NCBI RefSeq assembly: GCF_001411555.2
Contig: NC_049914.1
Span: 16,860,298-16,924,297, forward strand
DNA length: 64,000 bases
Direction of reading: 5' to 3'
Source: Juglans regia
Lineage: Eukaryota; Streptophyta; Magnoliopsida; Fagales; Juglandaceae
The notes beneath the pieces are model-generated. The model did not search any database, was not told the origin of the DNA, and worked only from the letters and a program-made list of their open reading frames with translations. This document shows, in pieces, positions 35,277 to 46,659 of the stretch. Position 1 is the first letter of the stretch. Each line of letters starts with the position of its first letter. The position numbers were made by a program, and so were the translations under genes.

Positions 35277-37670
35277 GTTGGACTTTGGGGAATGGTAGGA
35301 ACTGGGAAAACAACAATAATGCAAAACTTGAATAATAATGATGATATTGCTTAAATGTTTGACTTCTTCATTTCGATAACCGTATAAAATGATTGGAGCA
35401 TAGAAAAGTTGCAGAATTGAATTATGCAATGGCGAAAGTCAAATATGGATGGCCTCATTGATGGAAATGATAATCGGAATGAAATTGCGTGGCGAATATC
35501 TGCGGAATTAGAATGTAAAAGGTATCTACTTCCTATGGATGAAGTCTGGGACTGTCTTGATCTACATGAGATAGGAATCCATGATAACCAAAACGATTGT
35601 AACATGGTATTGACCACTAGATACCACGACATTTGTCATTATATGGAAACTGATGAACAAATTTATGTGCGGCAATTGTCTATAACTTATGCGTATAAAA
35701 TGTTCTTGGAGAAAGTGGGTAGGAATGTAAATCTTCCAGGCATTGAACCAATTGCCAAGTTAGTTGTTGATGAGTGTGCTGCCTTGCCGCACTTGAGAGA
35801 CATGGTAGCGAGAGCCTTTAGGAATAAAGATAATATTCACCTCTCGAATGATGGACTAAAGAGTTTACGAAAATTTCCAAGTATCAAAATCCAGGAGATG
35901 GATGAATTGATTGAGTTTTTAAAGTTTTGTTATGAAGAGTTAGATGGTTAGGATAAAAAAGTTTACTTTAGGTACGGTGCATTATATCTTGAAGATTGTG
36001 AAATCTATATGGATTATTTGTTGGAATGTTGGAGAGCTGAAGGTTTTCATGGTGATGCATATCCTTTTAGAGTTACAAGTGAAAAAGGACATAAAGTCTT
36101 GCATGACCTTAGCAACATGTGTTTCCTAGAGAGGGGTGATAAAATGAATCATGTTAAGATGAACAAAGTGATGAGGACTATGGGCCTTAAAATCTCTTCG
36201 CAAAGTAATACATTTAAGATATTGGTAAAAACCGAGGAGGGGCTGTGAGAGTCCCCTAGTGAGATAGAATGATAGCAAGCAAATCAAATCTCCTTGATGG
36301 ATAATGACTTGTGCACTTGACTTGAAATGCCAGATTGCAAGAATCTCTCAACTTTGTTTCTCTATAGAAACCATCTTCTAAAAGTAATTCCTGAGGCATT
36401 GTTTAAACTCATGCAAAATCTATGAGTGTTAGACCTACATGGGACTGGGATTACAATATTGGCAGCATCTATATCTTGCCTGACGTGCCTCAGAGCACTC
36501 TATCTGAATTCTTGTATCAATCAAATAGAAATCTCATTTGACATAAGACTCATGCAACTGGAGGTGTTTGACATTCGAGGTACTGGGATAAATCATTTTC
36601 AAACAAATTGGACGTTTGATTCAGTTGAAATGTTTGCCGATGTCACTGTATTCTGGTAGTAGACAATTGAACGATGTGAAATTCTATTAAAATGTTTTGT
36701 CAGATCTTTCTTTGTTGGAAGAGCTAAGAATTGATGTGGATCCAAACAATAGAACATGAGATGAGGACGTGGCTACCTTATCACATTTGACTTCGTTTTC
36801 AATTTGCTTTCCTGAAGTAGATTGTCTTGATATTTCTATCTCGAAGAGTCCTGAGTGGAAGGATTTCCATTTCGAATCCCAGTTTTCTGTTGGTTACCAT
36901 GCGTTAGCTAGGTTTTGAATACTTGACTGTTTTGGATATCAGATCAGGAGGTGTTTGAAGTTTGCAAAAATTGTAGAGGGGTTGATTGTGCAATTTCAGA
37001 GATTTTTAAAGAAACTAATGCATTTGAATTGATTGGACACAATGGAGCCTCAAAACTGTCAGACTTTGGAGTCAATAGCATTAACAGGATGCGAGACTGT
37101 TTGATTGAAGAGTGCAATGAAATTAAAACAATTGTCGATGGTAATAGTATCACAAGACGTGTGTTAGAGTGCTTATAAAAGTTGTACATATACAATGCCC
37201 TAGAGTTAGTAAGCATTTGGGAAGGGGTTATTTGTGCTGGAAGTCCAACCCAACTAACAACCCTAACTTTGAGCAGATGCCAGAAGTTAAATAAGATATT
37301 CTCTAAATGAATGATTGAACAACTCTCTAAACTACAGAATTTAAGAGTTGAACAATGTCATGAGATTGAAGAGGTTATTATGGAGTTTGAAAATACTGAA
37401 TTGGAACCTAGATCCTTTCCCTATCTAAAGACACTAGTACTCTTTGATCTTTCAAAATTAAAAAGCATTTGGATCGACAACTCAATAGAGTGGCCATCTT
37501 TAGATAAGATTAAGGTATCAATGTGTCACTTGTTGATTAGGTTGCCCTTCAACAAGGGGAATGCAATCAGTTTAAGGTACATTGAAGGCCAACAATCATG
37601 GTGTAGTACATTTGTGTGGCAAGAAGATGCCATTGGGCAGAGACTACGGTCAATATGCATCTTCAACTAG
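35277..37670 (+). pseudogene. Last NB-ARC-LRR unit, with the natural CNL C-terminal end
   Basis: The P-loop GMVGTGKTT (35289) is followed by several stops in RNBS-A. A 175-codon frame at 35424-35951 holds kinase-2 (RYLLPMDEVWDCLD), RNBS-B (MVLTTRYHDI), VRQLSITYAYKMFLEKVGRN, ECAALPHLRDMVARAF and MDELIEFLKFCYEELDG. A stop, WHD (DYLLECWRAEGFHGDAYPF) and LRRs follow, and the C-terminal block at 37311-37670 ends the protein (IEWPSLDKIKVSMCHLLIRLPF, LRYIEGQQSWCSTFVWQEDAI). Only this unit has the true end. The family, RPS2/At4g27190-like CNLs, senses pathogen effectors. Stops and frameshifts make this copy non-functional as read. Confidence 0.85.
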
Positions 37671-40217
37671 TGCTTTTGGTTTTCTTCTTCTTGACGGCAG
37701 TTTGTGTAAGCAAGATGTTGGTACGAATGTTTTCTCCATCAATTATTTGTTATTGACATATAAGATCCTCTTGTTCTTTCTGTTTCAAGATAACATATGA
37801 TGTGGTGTAAAATAACTACTATGTAGTTGAGTAATATTTTCAAGTAGAGTACATTAACCACCTTCTATTTTATACTTTGTGCCTCAAACTATTATATACT
37901 TTGTGCCTCAAACTATTATAACTAACATTTGTTATTGACATATTGCAAGCATGCAGTGCAATTTTCAAACCAAATGCTTAATGTGGAATGTTTTGGAAAT
38001 GCTCCAAATTGTGTTTTTCCTTTCTATTTTGTTTTATTTCATGATTTCTTGTTTGAAGAAGTCGAATTTAGTTCTTCGTCCAATTTTCCTCTTCACATAT
38101 CCATCTCAATATTTTTTTTCTACTAACTTTTCGCCATTCAAAGTCTACTACTTTAGAGTCTCATGCTTTCCAGGTTTCCAATTGATGTTTATAGCAAGAT
38201 GAAGGAATCAGAGACGGGGATCATTTCCAATGATTCAAGGAGCCAAATGGCCATTTTTTTTATCTCATTATTTCTAGGCACCTGCTCATTACCTGTACGG
38301 TCAGAACCATCAGTTTACAACTAACTATAACATCATACATATTCATTTGGATGGATACTTCAAACTGCGAGATAGAGAAAAATTGCTAGATGTTTGAATA
38401 CTTCAAACTTTGTTCTTTTCTTTAAGCATTTTCAATGATTTTCGCTTTGTGTTTCTGCTCTTTCCCTTTTGTTTCAATCTGTAGAAATGACAGCTGTGAA
38501 AATATAACAAAATATGAAGGTAAGAACAAAACAAAACATATTGGAAAACAACTCATTTAACCCATTAGCTCTAATGCATAGCTGCAACCAAATACAAGAA
38601 AGAAATAGATCTGTATAAGGTCAAGGCATGCAAATCTCTTGAAAAAAATGAGACTTACTTAAAAACACATTTTTCTATATTAGATTCGATTTTTTTCATC
38701 TACACGAAACTTACAAAGTTTAAACTTGTATGTAGTATTACTCATTTTTTAACACTTACTAAACTAGGTAATGCACAACAGAAACATTGAACCTCACGAC
38801 TAGGTAAAACACAGCATTCACGACATACTCAAAATGCATTTCATATGGCCATTTCAGCAAACAAGAGATCCAATCATTCAACCATGACTCAATTTCTCTA
38901 GAACTACATTATTAGATAGAGCTTTTTGTTCTTAGTAGTAATCGGATCACACTCAAAAAAAGCAATCATCATGCTCCAACTCCAATAATTACTTTTCAAC
39001 CTAATGTGGTTGATGTTGGGTTGCTCAGGCAATTCTAAGAAACATGGTGTTCCTTTCAAATTTCTGATTACCCAACCATACATGCATGCATCCCAGTTTA
39101 CATATTATATTTTACTTTTTACTAAAGGCTTTTCTTTTCTCTGTTATTTTTTTTTATATCAAATCAAAGGGTGCCTACCTGCGATATATTGTTATTCTCA
39201 AATCAGAACCCTATTGGACCATCATTCCTTTGTCATACACAAGTGAGCAAGCAATGGACAACACGAACAATTATAGACTCTGTAAAATTGCTGATCTAGT
39301 TTATAAAATAATTTCAAATTACAAACTCATCTTGTGCTAAAAGATTCCAAAGTTGATGATACCCTCATTTCAAAATACTAAATAAAACTTTTAGATTTTC
39401 TTTCTCTCACTTAAAACATATTTAAATGCTAAAAATATTCAACCAATCGCTTGATTTGGTTTCCGTCACAAAAACCAAAATAAAGCATCTTTTATTAAGT
39501 CTTGGTATGTTTTAAACTCTGATAGAAGTTTAATTAAAAATAATAAAAAACTTAAAAAAAAAAGTGCCGTCCAAACAAATCTTTGAGACTTGCAATGTTA
39601 ATTTTCAAATGCAGGCTAACTTTAGCACAAGTCAAAGAGACCAATATCGACATTGTATTTGATACTTAATGGAAGGACCCTAAGCTACACTGAGAGGGAA
39701 AAGGGTGAAAAAGAGAAATGAATCCGAGTCGTTTAATTGTCCAAACACTTAACTTCACTAAATCACAAACCACATAAATTTTACTGATCATAATACTAAA
39801 AAAGACACCCAAAAATGATGCACTTCCAAGCACTAATTTTCATATCAAATCAAAAATCAATGTTCAAATAACACACAAAAATTAGTGTAAATATAGGGTG
39901 TCGTATGGAAGCATGCTTACCAGCTTTGAAGGAAGATGCATAGGTAGGGAGCAGTGCACGGAGAGGAGCTGCCCACAGAGAGAGGAGATCCAACCTTCAT
40001 GGGGTTCCCTCTTTCTTTCTTTACCCTTCTTCATGTGTCTAGATTCAATGCACTTGGTGGAAAAAAGGTAAAACTCCAAACCCTAAATCAACCTTGAATA
40101 CATGTATGCATGGTTGCCATGTGGCAAGTGGGTTGTGTGTGTGTGTCTTTCGGTTTTTATGGTTTTAATATAAATTATTATATAATAATCTAGTGATAAT
40201 ATATTGTAGTATATTAT
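37671..40217. other. Intergenic DNA, no recognised gene or element
   Basis: AT-rich sequence with a short direct repeat (atactttgtgcctcaaactattata, in part, near 37870-37920). The short ORFs at 37929-38202 and 39004-39340 are Phe/Ile-rich and look non-coding. The start may include the 3' UTR of the last NLR unit. Confidence 0.5.
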
Positions 40218-40584
40218 TGTAACAACCTGCTCTTTTTTCTCTTGAATAGTCACGAGTCTCGTTTTGTGTGTTGAACCTCAATTGCGTGTTCTTAAAGTTA
40301 GCAGGTGATTTTTAAAGCAAGTCCAGTGTTTTAAAGTCTTTGAAATATTTTAAATGTCCAAAAAATATTTTAAATTGGGTATTTTCAGTATTATTGAACT
40401 AAACCTAATTTTAATGTAAGTCTCTTTATGTTTTTGAAAGCCCAAAAAATATTATAAGTGTATAAAAGCATTTTATCTAAATGATTTTATTTACTTAAGA
40501 ATATTATGAAATTTAGGTTATGTTGAAAACTTTAATTATTTAGATAGTTTTATCCTCTTAAAAGTATTAAGCAAAACTTCATCA

Positions 40585-42021
40585 TTTTTTTTTTTGAAAG
40601 GAAATCTTCTCTCACATTTCATTAAATCAAAGATGAGATACATGGAGGAGCCTCCTCCATTGTTACAATGAAATTTGAAATGGAAAGAGCATTTTTTGCT
40701 AACAAGTGTGCTATGATATTACCATTTCTCCTAATATTAGAAATTTCACACTTAGCAAAACGTCTTAATAAAACTCCAGCCTCACTCACAAACATGCTTT
40801 TACTGGACCAAGCCTCTGCAGTGACCTTAAGATCATTTGTAACCTGCATTGAGTTCCCTTCGATGACCACCTGTCCAAGACCTAAGTCAAGACCGAATTT
40901 AATTGCCTGCAATGCGCCATAAGACTCAGCTAGCAATGGATCAGAAAACAGTTATTTATTAAGCCTCAAAGTAGCAACAATCAGACCCTCGTAGTCCCTA
41001 ACACATATGCCAATGCCAATCAAACCTTTGAGCTAATCAATAGCCCCATCTCACTTGATTTTATACCAATTGGAAGGAGGTGGTGACCAGACCTTTGCTG
41101 ATGAGCACACTGGTATGACTCTGCTGCTAGTTCTTTGCGCTTCCTTTCTAAGCAGTTCTAGGATGTGCTTGGCCTCCTTAACCAAAGAATTAGGACGATT
41201 AAATTCTTTGTTATAAACCAAGTTGTTTCTTCTCCACCAGATCCTTTTAGCTCTACCATAAATTCTTGTAACACACAATGATCCATAGAGACTGTAATGG
41301 CTTCGACAAGTTGTAGCGTTGAAAGTTGTGGCAGATAACATTTTTTAAGCTTTTTTGAACACTGACTCCAAACATCCCTTGAAACTCCACACCTCCAAAG
41401 AACATGAACCACAGTTTCCTCTTCCAAATTGCAGATGAGACATAAAGGGTGATCAACAATCTTTCGTTTGAATAAATTTGACTGAGTGGGAAGTACTTTA
41501 AGACAAACCCTCCACATGAAGACCTTTTCACTTGGGGCACATTGGAGTGCCAAATCTACTGCCATACCCCCTTAAACTAGTCACTATTTGATGACTGACC
41601 CTGATCTGCAAATTCCTTCTCCTTCACCATGTTGTAAGTACTCCTTACAGGAAAACAACCATTATGAGTGCCCTTCCATATTAATCTATCCTTGCCATTC
41701 AAAGAGCTGATTGGGAATAGCTTATGCCTCACCACTATAAAAAATCTACTGCACAAGGTCTCTCTTCCAGACTTTAGAGACTGGTTCAATTAGTTCTGCT
41801 ACTGTGGCCTTGCTATCCAAAACTTTGACAACATTGAGTACCTTTTTATGTTGGGAAACATTCAACCATTAATCTTGCCAAATGTGGATATTTTCACCTA
41901 TGCCTACCCTCCAAACTGAACCTCAAAGATGACTGATCTTGTTGCAATGAAGCTCCTCCATATAAAAGATGGACTAGCTCCCAACTTTGCTGATGAAAGA
42001 TTACATTGATATTTTATTTAT
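40585..42021 (-). mobile_element. 5'-truncated LINE, RT tail plus zinc-binding and RNase H, reverse strand
   Basis: On the reverse strand, from about 41990 downwards, are LINE ORF2 C-terminal features: WKGTHNGCFPVRSTYNMV (41577-41789) and a reverse-transcriptase zinc-binding domain at 41158-41565 (SEKVFMWRVCLKVLPTQSNL, HPLCLIC, TVVHVLWRCGVSRDVW). There is also an RNase H-like domain at 40622-40936 (AESYGALQAIKFGLDLG, EGNSMQVTNDL). A T-run at 40585-40595 is its poly(A) tail. A 7-bp match acttcat at 40576-40582 and 42022-42028 may be the target duplication. It is inactive: the RT core is missing and the frame is broken. Confidence 0.8.
40622..40936 (-). pseudogene. LINE RNase H-like domain (RVT_3 type)
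   Basis: The 104-codon frame begins at the ESYGAL motif, whose Glu corresponds to a catalytic acid of RNase H, and continues EGNSMQVTNDL and HLLAKNAL. It matches the C-terminal RNase H of plant LINEs. It was part of ORF2, not a separate gene. Confidence 0.7.
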
Positions 42022-42038
42022 ACTTCATTTAGATATTC

Positions 42039-42235
42039 TTAGGCTCGGTTTGATATACAAACCTATTTCATCTAGATATGTTCTCAAATTCTCACACAAA
42101 ATATAATAAATAATTTTACTTTTTTAAATATCAAAACAATAATAATATTAAAAATTATATTATAACAATATTTTATTCAATTTTTAACAAAATATTTTAT
42201 CTCATATAAACTGCATAACCAAATGAAACCTTAAT
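42039..42235. mobile_element. MITE-like AT-rich element
   Basis: The ends are roughly inverted: ttaggctcggtttg on the left, and aaatgaaaccttaa on the right, which reverses to ttaaggtttcattt. The interior is AT-rich with tcatctagat and ttttatctcat. This resembles a common woody-dicot MITE class. The target duplication is not clear. Confidence 0.4.
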
Positions 42236-42329
42236 TAGCCATCCAAGTGTAAATTCCCATCGTTAGATTAATCAAAAGACTCATAGATAAATAGTTGGGA
42301 TTAAATGCCAAAGGAGAAACCCTAGCTCC

Positions 42330-43120
42330 TGGTTCCCCCTCATTCCCTCTCTCTCCTCCCTCTCCCTCCAGTCAGCGTGCAGCCCCCTCCCCATCTCACC
42401 TGATCTGCTCCTTCAGCCCAGCGACGCCGCTGTAGTCTAGCCACCACCATGCCTCCGCCACCAGCAATCTCCTCTCACGCCGGCAACCACCCCCACCGAA
42501 CCCAACCCAACCCCCACGACATTACCCCTCTCCCTCTTCCTCCCCTCACACAGCCTCTCACTCTTTCTCGGGTTCACTCTCGTGCAACCTAGCGCCGCCA
42601 CAGCTAACCCACACAGACGGCATCACCAGCCTCCCTCGCCGGCCTCCTCCCTTTCCCTAGCCACCAGAGCCTTCCTCTTTTTCCCTTCTCCCTGAGCAGC
42701 ACCTCCATCTCATAGTTTCTCCCTATCTCGGCCTAGATCCACCGCCTCCAGCCTTGTGTCACCGCCCACGAGCACACCAGACCTCTATCCCTTGGCCATG
42801 CCTTCCTCCCGTAGCCACCTCCTAGCCCATCCGAGCCCCTCCTCCCCTTTCCTCTCGAAATGAAACCCCCTCTCTCTAGGATTCCCTATCGCACAACCGC
42901 TAGACGCCACCGTCGTTGACTGAGCAACCCACTGGCAGTCCACCTAGCCCCCTTCCTCTTTCCCCAGCCCGAGGCTCTCATCTCTCTCCCTCTCCTCCTC
43001 ATCGAATCTAGCTCCCCTTCCACACAGGTCCCTAGTCGCACAACCACGCCGCCGCTAGATCTGCCATAGTAGCGGTCACTGCACCGACCCCAACTCACCG
43101 CACAACAGCCTCACCCCCTC

Positions 43121-43156
<36 letters not shown>

Positions 43157-43160
43157 ATCT
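42330..43160 (+). repeat. CT-rich region with a (TC)n microsatellite
   Basis: Highly pyrimidine-biased DNA (ctctctcc, accaccgcc, and an uninterrupted tc run at about 43124-43155). ORFs in it (42886-43098 and 43186-43398, reverse) are Arg/Gly/Trp-rich artefacts of this bias. It is probably the promoter/leader zone of the host LTR-like repeat. Confidence 0.5.
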
Positions 43161-44280
43161 GGCCCCCCTTAATGCAGTCTCTCTATCAACCGCTAGGCCC
43201 ACCGTGAGCCACCTCGACAGCACCACCAGTTCCACCGGAACCTCCCCTAGCCACCCCTAGCCCAGGCCAATGCCCAAATAGCCACCTTACATGATGAACA
43301 GCCACCGTACACGGTTTAGCTACTACCAACGGCCTTTCCACGGCCATCCACGAACTCACCACCATGTCGGCCACTCTCCACCACCAGGATAAACCCACTC
43401 TTATTCAAGAAACCCTAGATCTAGCAAAGAAACCCTAGGTCCGATCCTTTGAAATAGACCCGTTGTAAGGTCACGACAGTGACCATGAAGGAGCGATCAC
43501 TGCCCAAGCTAGTGGCTTTTGACACCACGGGGCTATGCCAGATAACGAGCAACGCATGAGATAGCTCGTCGTATGGTATAACTCTCTTTCCCTTTCCTTG
43601 TTAGTTATTGTGAAGTTGGTTGTGGACTGTGCTATGTTGTGGAGTTCACTGTGTTGTGAAGTGTGTCGTGGTTGTGTAGTGAAGTGATGGGCATAGTGGT
43701 GAAATGTGTTGTGTTGTGTTGTGGACTGTGCTGTGAGAAGTGTGGAGTGAAGTGAAGGGAGTACACGGGGAATATGTTCCGCGTGGAGAAGTTTTGATGT
43801 ACCGTATGTCATGTCACGAAGTGTGGAGTGCGATGTGTAATGTTGGGAACTATGAAACAGTGTCTCGGAATAGTTGTGATGTGACCGTGTGGTTGATGTG
43901 ATGGGTGTCATTGTGCAATAGTATTGTGGCTAGGAGCATGTGTGAAGTGATGGATTGGTGTGATAGTGACATAGCGGAAACATGACGAGATGTCACGAAG
44001 TGATGGGAGTAAGTGAGATGTCGTACTTGTGATGAGTGAGGAGTTGGTGCAGAAGTGGAGTAGTGGGATGCCATGTGTCATGACAAGGTCACGGTGTAGC
44101 TTAGAAGTAGTTTTGAGCTTCGTGACAGGGGGTGAAGTTGTGAATGAAGTCATGTCGTGTTAATTGTTGGGATGAACTATGTAATTGGACAGGCAACATG
44201 AAGAGTCTTGCCAACTAGGTTTAAGAGAAGGTTGGTATCGAATTATGGACATTGTCTACACAAGCAAGTGATCAACAGAT

Positions 44281-44342
44281 TATTTGTTGATCTTCAGTAA
44301 TAAAAGGGGATTATTTGTTGATCTTCGGTAATAAAAGGGGAT
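44281..44342 (+). repeat. Short tandem duplication (about 31-bp unit, two copies)
   Basis: gattatttgttgatcttc followed by agtaataaaagggg occurs twice in succession, with a single a/g difference. Confidence 0.85.
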
Positions 44343-44356
44343 AGGGTACATGTGTT

Positions 44357-46520
44357 TAGGACTTAGCTCTGACTCTGACTGAGTCAGAGTAATCGTTTCC
44401 GACCTCCTACTCCGACAGGAGTCGGAGGAAAATTTTTGCTTCGACTCTGAACGGAGGCAGAGCTCCGACTGTTTATTGGGCTAACTCAAGGCCCTTCTTT
44501 TTCGACTTCTGGGCTCACCAAAGCCCAATTCTAAACCTGTAAAACAAATACTGAAAAAATAATAAAAAATCTTAAATACAATAGTTCAAAAACTAAATAA
44601 CATATAGTCATAAGTTATAACGGTCCTATTATTACAACACTGAACACTAACTTAGAGATAACTACATAAACACTAAACAGTAAACACTGTAAAAATTTAA
44701 CAACATGTGCACTTGTGCAACAAGGATTTCACTCAATGATCATACCTGAAATGAAGATAGAAAATCGCAATCAATACAAGGAAAAAAACTGATAATAAAA
44801 AATTGAACACGGTAGAAGTAGATTTTGATTCTCACTAATAAAGGGGGTTCTCCATTGTCCATAGTCCCTCAACTCCATCCAATTCTCAAGAGGCACCCGT
44901 CTCAGACTTTCAGTTATCAACAATTATGTTAGGGTCCACAATTAGGTCTATAAAATCATAAAAAGTAGAAGTTAAATAAATGAAACATTAAAAATAATTA
45001 AATAACCATTTAAAAGCATATAAAGTCACCTGATTCTAGCCTATAGTTCTTGGCATCAACGTCAATGGTATTTAGTCCAATGAGCGTTTCACTTATCTAG
45101 TTCTGTGTGCAAACGAGGGCCTCCATGGTTGATGGTGACAATAAACTCTGATAAGCATCCAACACGCGACCTCCAGTGCTAAACGTCGATTCCGAGGCAA
45201 TTGTAGTAACAAGAATGACTATTAATATATATATATATTACTCCAATTCGAAATAAACATGGTTTAAATTTTGATGTTAGATAGACATGGTCTCCCATGG
45301 TCTCCCAGTTCAAAATGACTATATATACATACATATATATATGGCTCGACTTAATTACAAAAATATATATATGGATAATAGATAAAATTTTTTGTTTTCT
45401 GGGGGGTTCACAGGACAAGATAAAAAGTTCAAAAAAATCACAAATGCTAAGAGCGGCTCTGTCTCTTTTACATCAAAAAACTGCTTTGTTTTATGTCAAA
45501 ACAAGAGGCAAGCACTTTTTTGAACTTGATTATAGAGTAACTAAGCACATAACTAAAATGAAAGATAGCAACTTTCTGTTCATTCATGTTATTTCTTCCT
45601 TATGATAATGGGTTAATGTTAACTTTCTCGAACACAAATTTTTTAGTTTCATCAACTCATACGTTTTAGCCTTGGTACTACTAAATTCATAAGGGTTATT
45701 GTATTTTAGATTAAGTTTAAGAACTAATAAATTATAGCTCTTGATTCGTAAAATTGTTTTGACACATTAAGTAAAGAAGAATGATTCTTCTCTCCACCAA
45801 AGTATAGTCCGAAAGGTATTTCATCACTAACACAAATATCTGTGAAGGGTCCCTAAGTGCATGCACTGAAGTCATTAACTCAAAGATGAAGGCTACATGA
45901 ATTTTTTCCTCAGTGACATTTCCACAAACACATAGAGTATATAGTATAATTGATATAATATATAATTATAATATTTTTTTTCTCACTAAATCACTACAAC
46001 TGTAATACCATTTCCTCAATAGTAAATACACAGTATATAGTATAATTATAATATTATATACTATATATACTATAATAATTATAGTATAAATGTGAATTCA
46101 AAAGAATCAAAACCCTAAAATTCAAATCAGAGGAGTTGGAAATTGGACTTACCGTTACCAGTCGGACCTGACAACGGCATGACGAACCAATGAAGGGAGG
46201 GGGAGAGGGGTCTCTAGAACTGGAAGGATAGGGGACTAAGGGGAGAACCAAGAAAGAAAGGGGTAGTCATGGAATAGGAGGGGGAGAGAAGAAGGAGGGA
46301 AGAAAAGATGAAGGGAGAGCAATGGAACGACGTCATTTAGTTATTTAAGAAAAAAAACTAGATGTAAGGTTTAGTTTTTTTTTATTTTTTAAATCGGAGT
46401 TCGGAGCCTCTAACTCAGTATAAATTTTTGGAGCACCTCCGAAAACTCTGACTCCATTAAAGGCGGAGGCGAAGTGAAGGTCGGTCGGAATCAGAGGTTT
46501 CAAAATTTTGCACAGTCCTA
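44357..46520 (-). mobile_element. hAT transposon remnant, 2164 bp, 8-bp target duplication
   Basis: The ends are taggactt and cagtccta (inverted taggact). Perfect 8-bp duplications catgtgtt lie at 44349-44356 and 46521-46528. Both subterminal regions carry repeats of the ctccgact/agtcggag type (44375-44475, 46390-46500). On the reverse strand near 45030-45215 is a hAT dimerisation-domain piece (ASESTFSTGGRVLDAYQSLLSP, MEALVCTQN). The rest of the transposase is gone, so it is non-autonomous. Confidence 0.88.
45030..45215 (-). pseudogene. hAT transposase C-terminal dimerisation fragment
   Basis: The reverse-strand reading IASESTFSTGGRVLDAYQSL, LLSPSTMEALVCTQN, then a stop, matches the conserved hAT_C motif. 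It lies inside the hAT remnant and is the only recognisable transposase piece left. Confidence 0.75.
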
Positions 46521-46659
46521 CATGTGTTATCTAGTTGGACACGTGCGGATGGACTTTCCATACGTAATGAGTAATCTGTCTTAAGCATACGTACATGATG
46601 TTAAGCCTCAGAGTTGGCTTAAAGTGGTGTAACATGCATGGTTGGGAATGACGGTGAAG

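Noticed and set aside
42886..43911. ORFs in the CT- and GT-rich tracts (Arg/Gly/Trp- or His/Thr/Ser-rich)
   Set aside because: Composition artefacts of strongly biased DNA, with no domain and no consistent start context.
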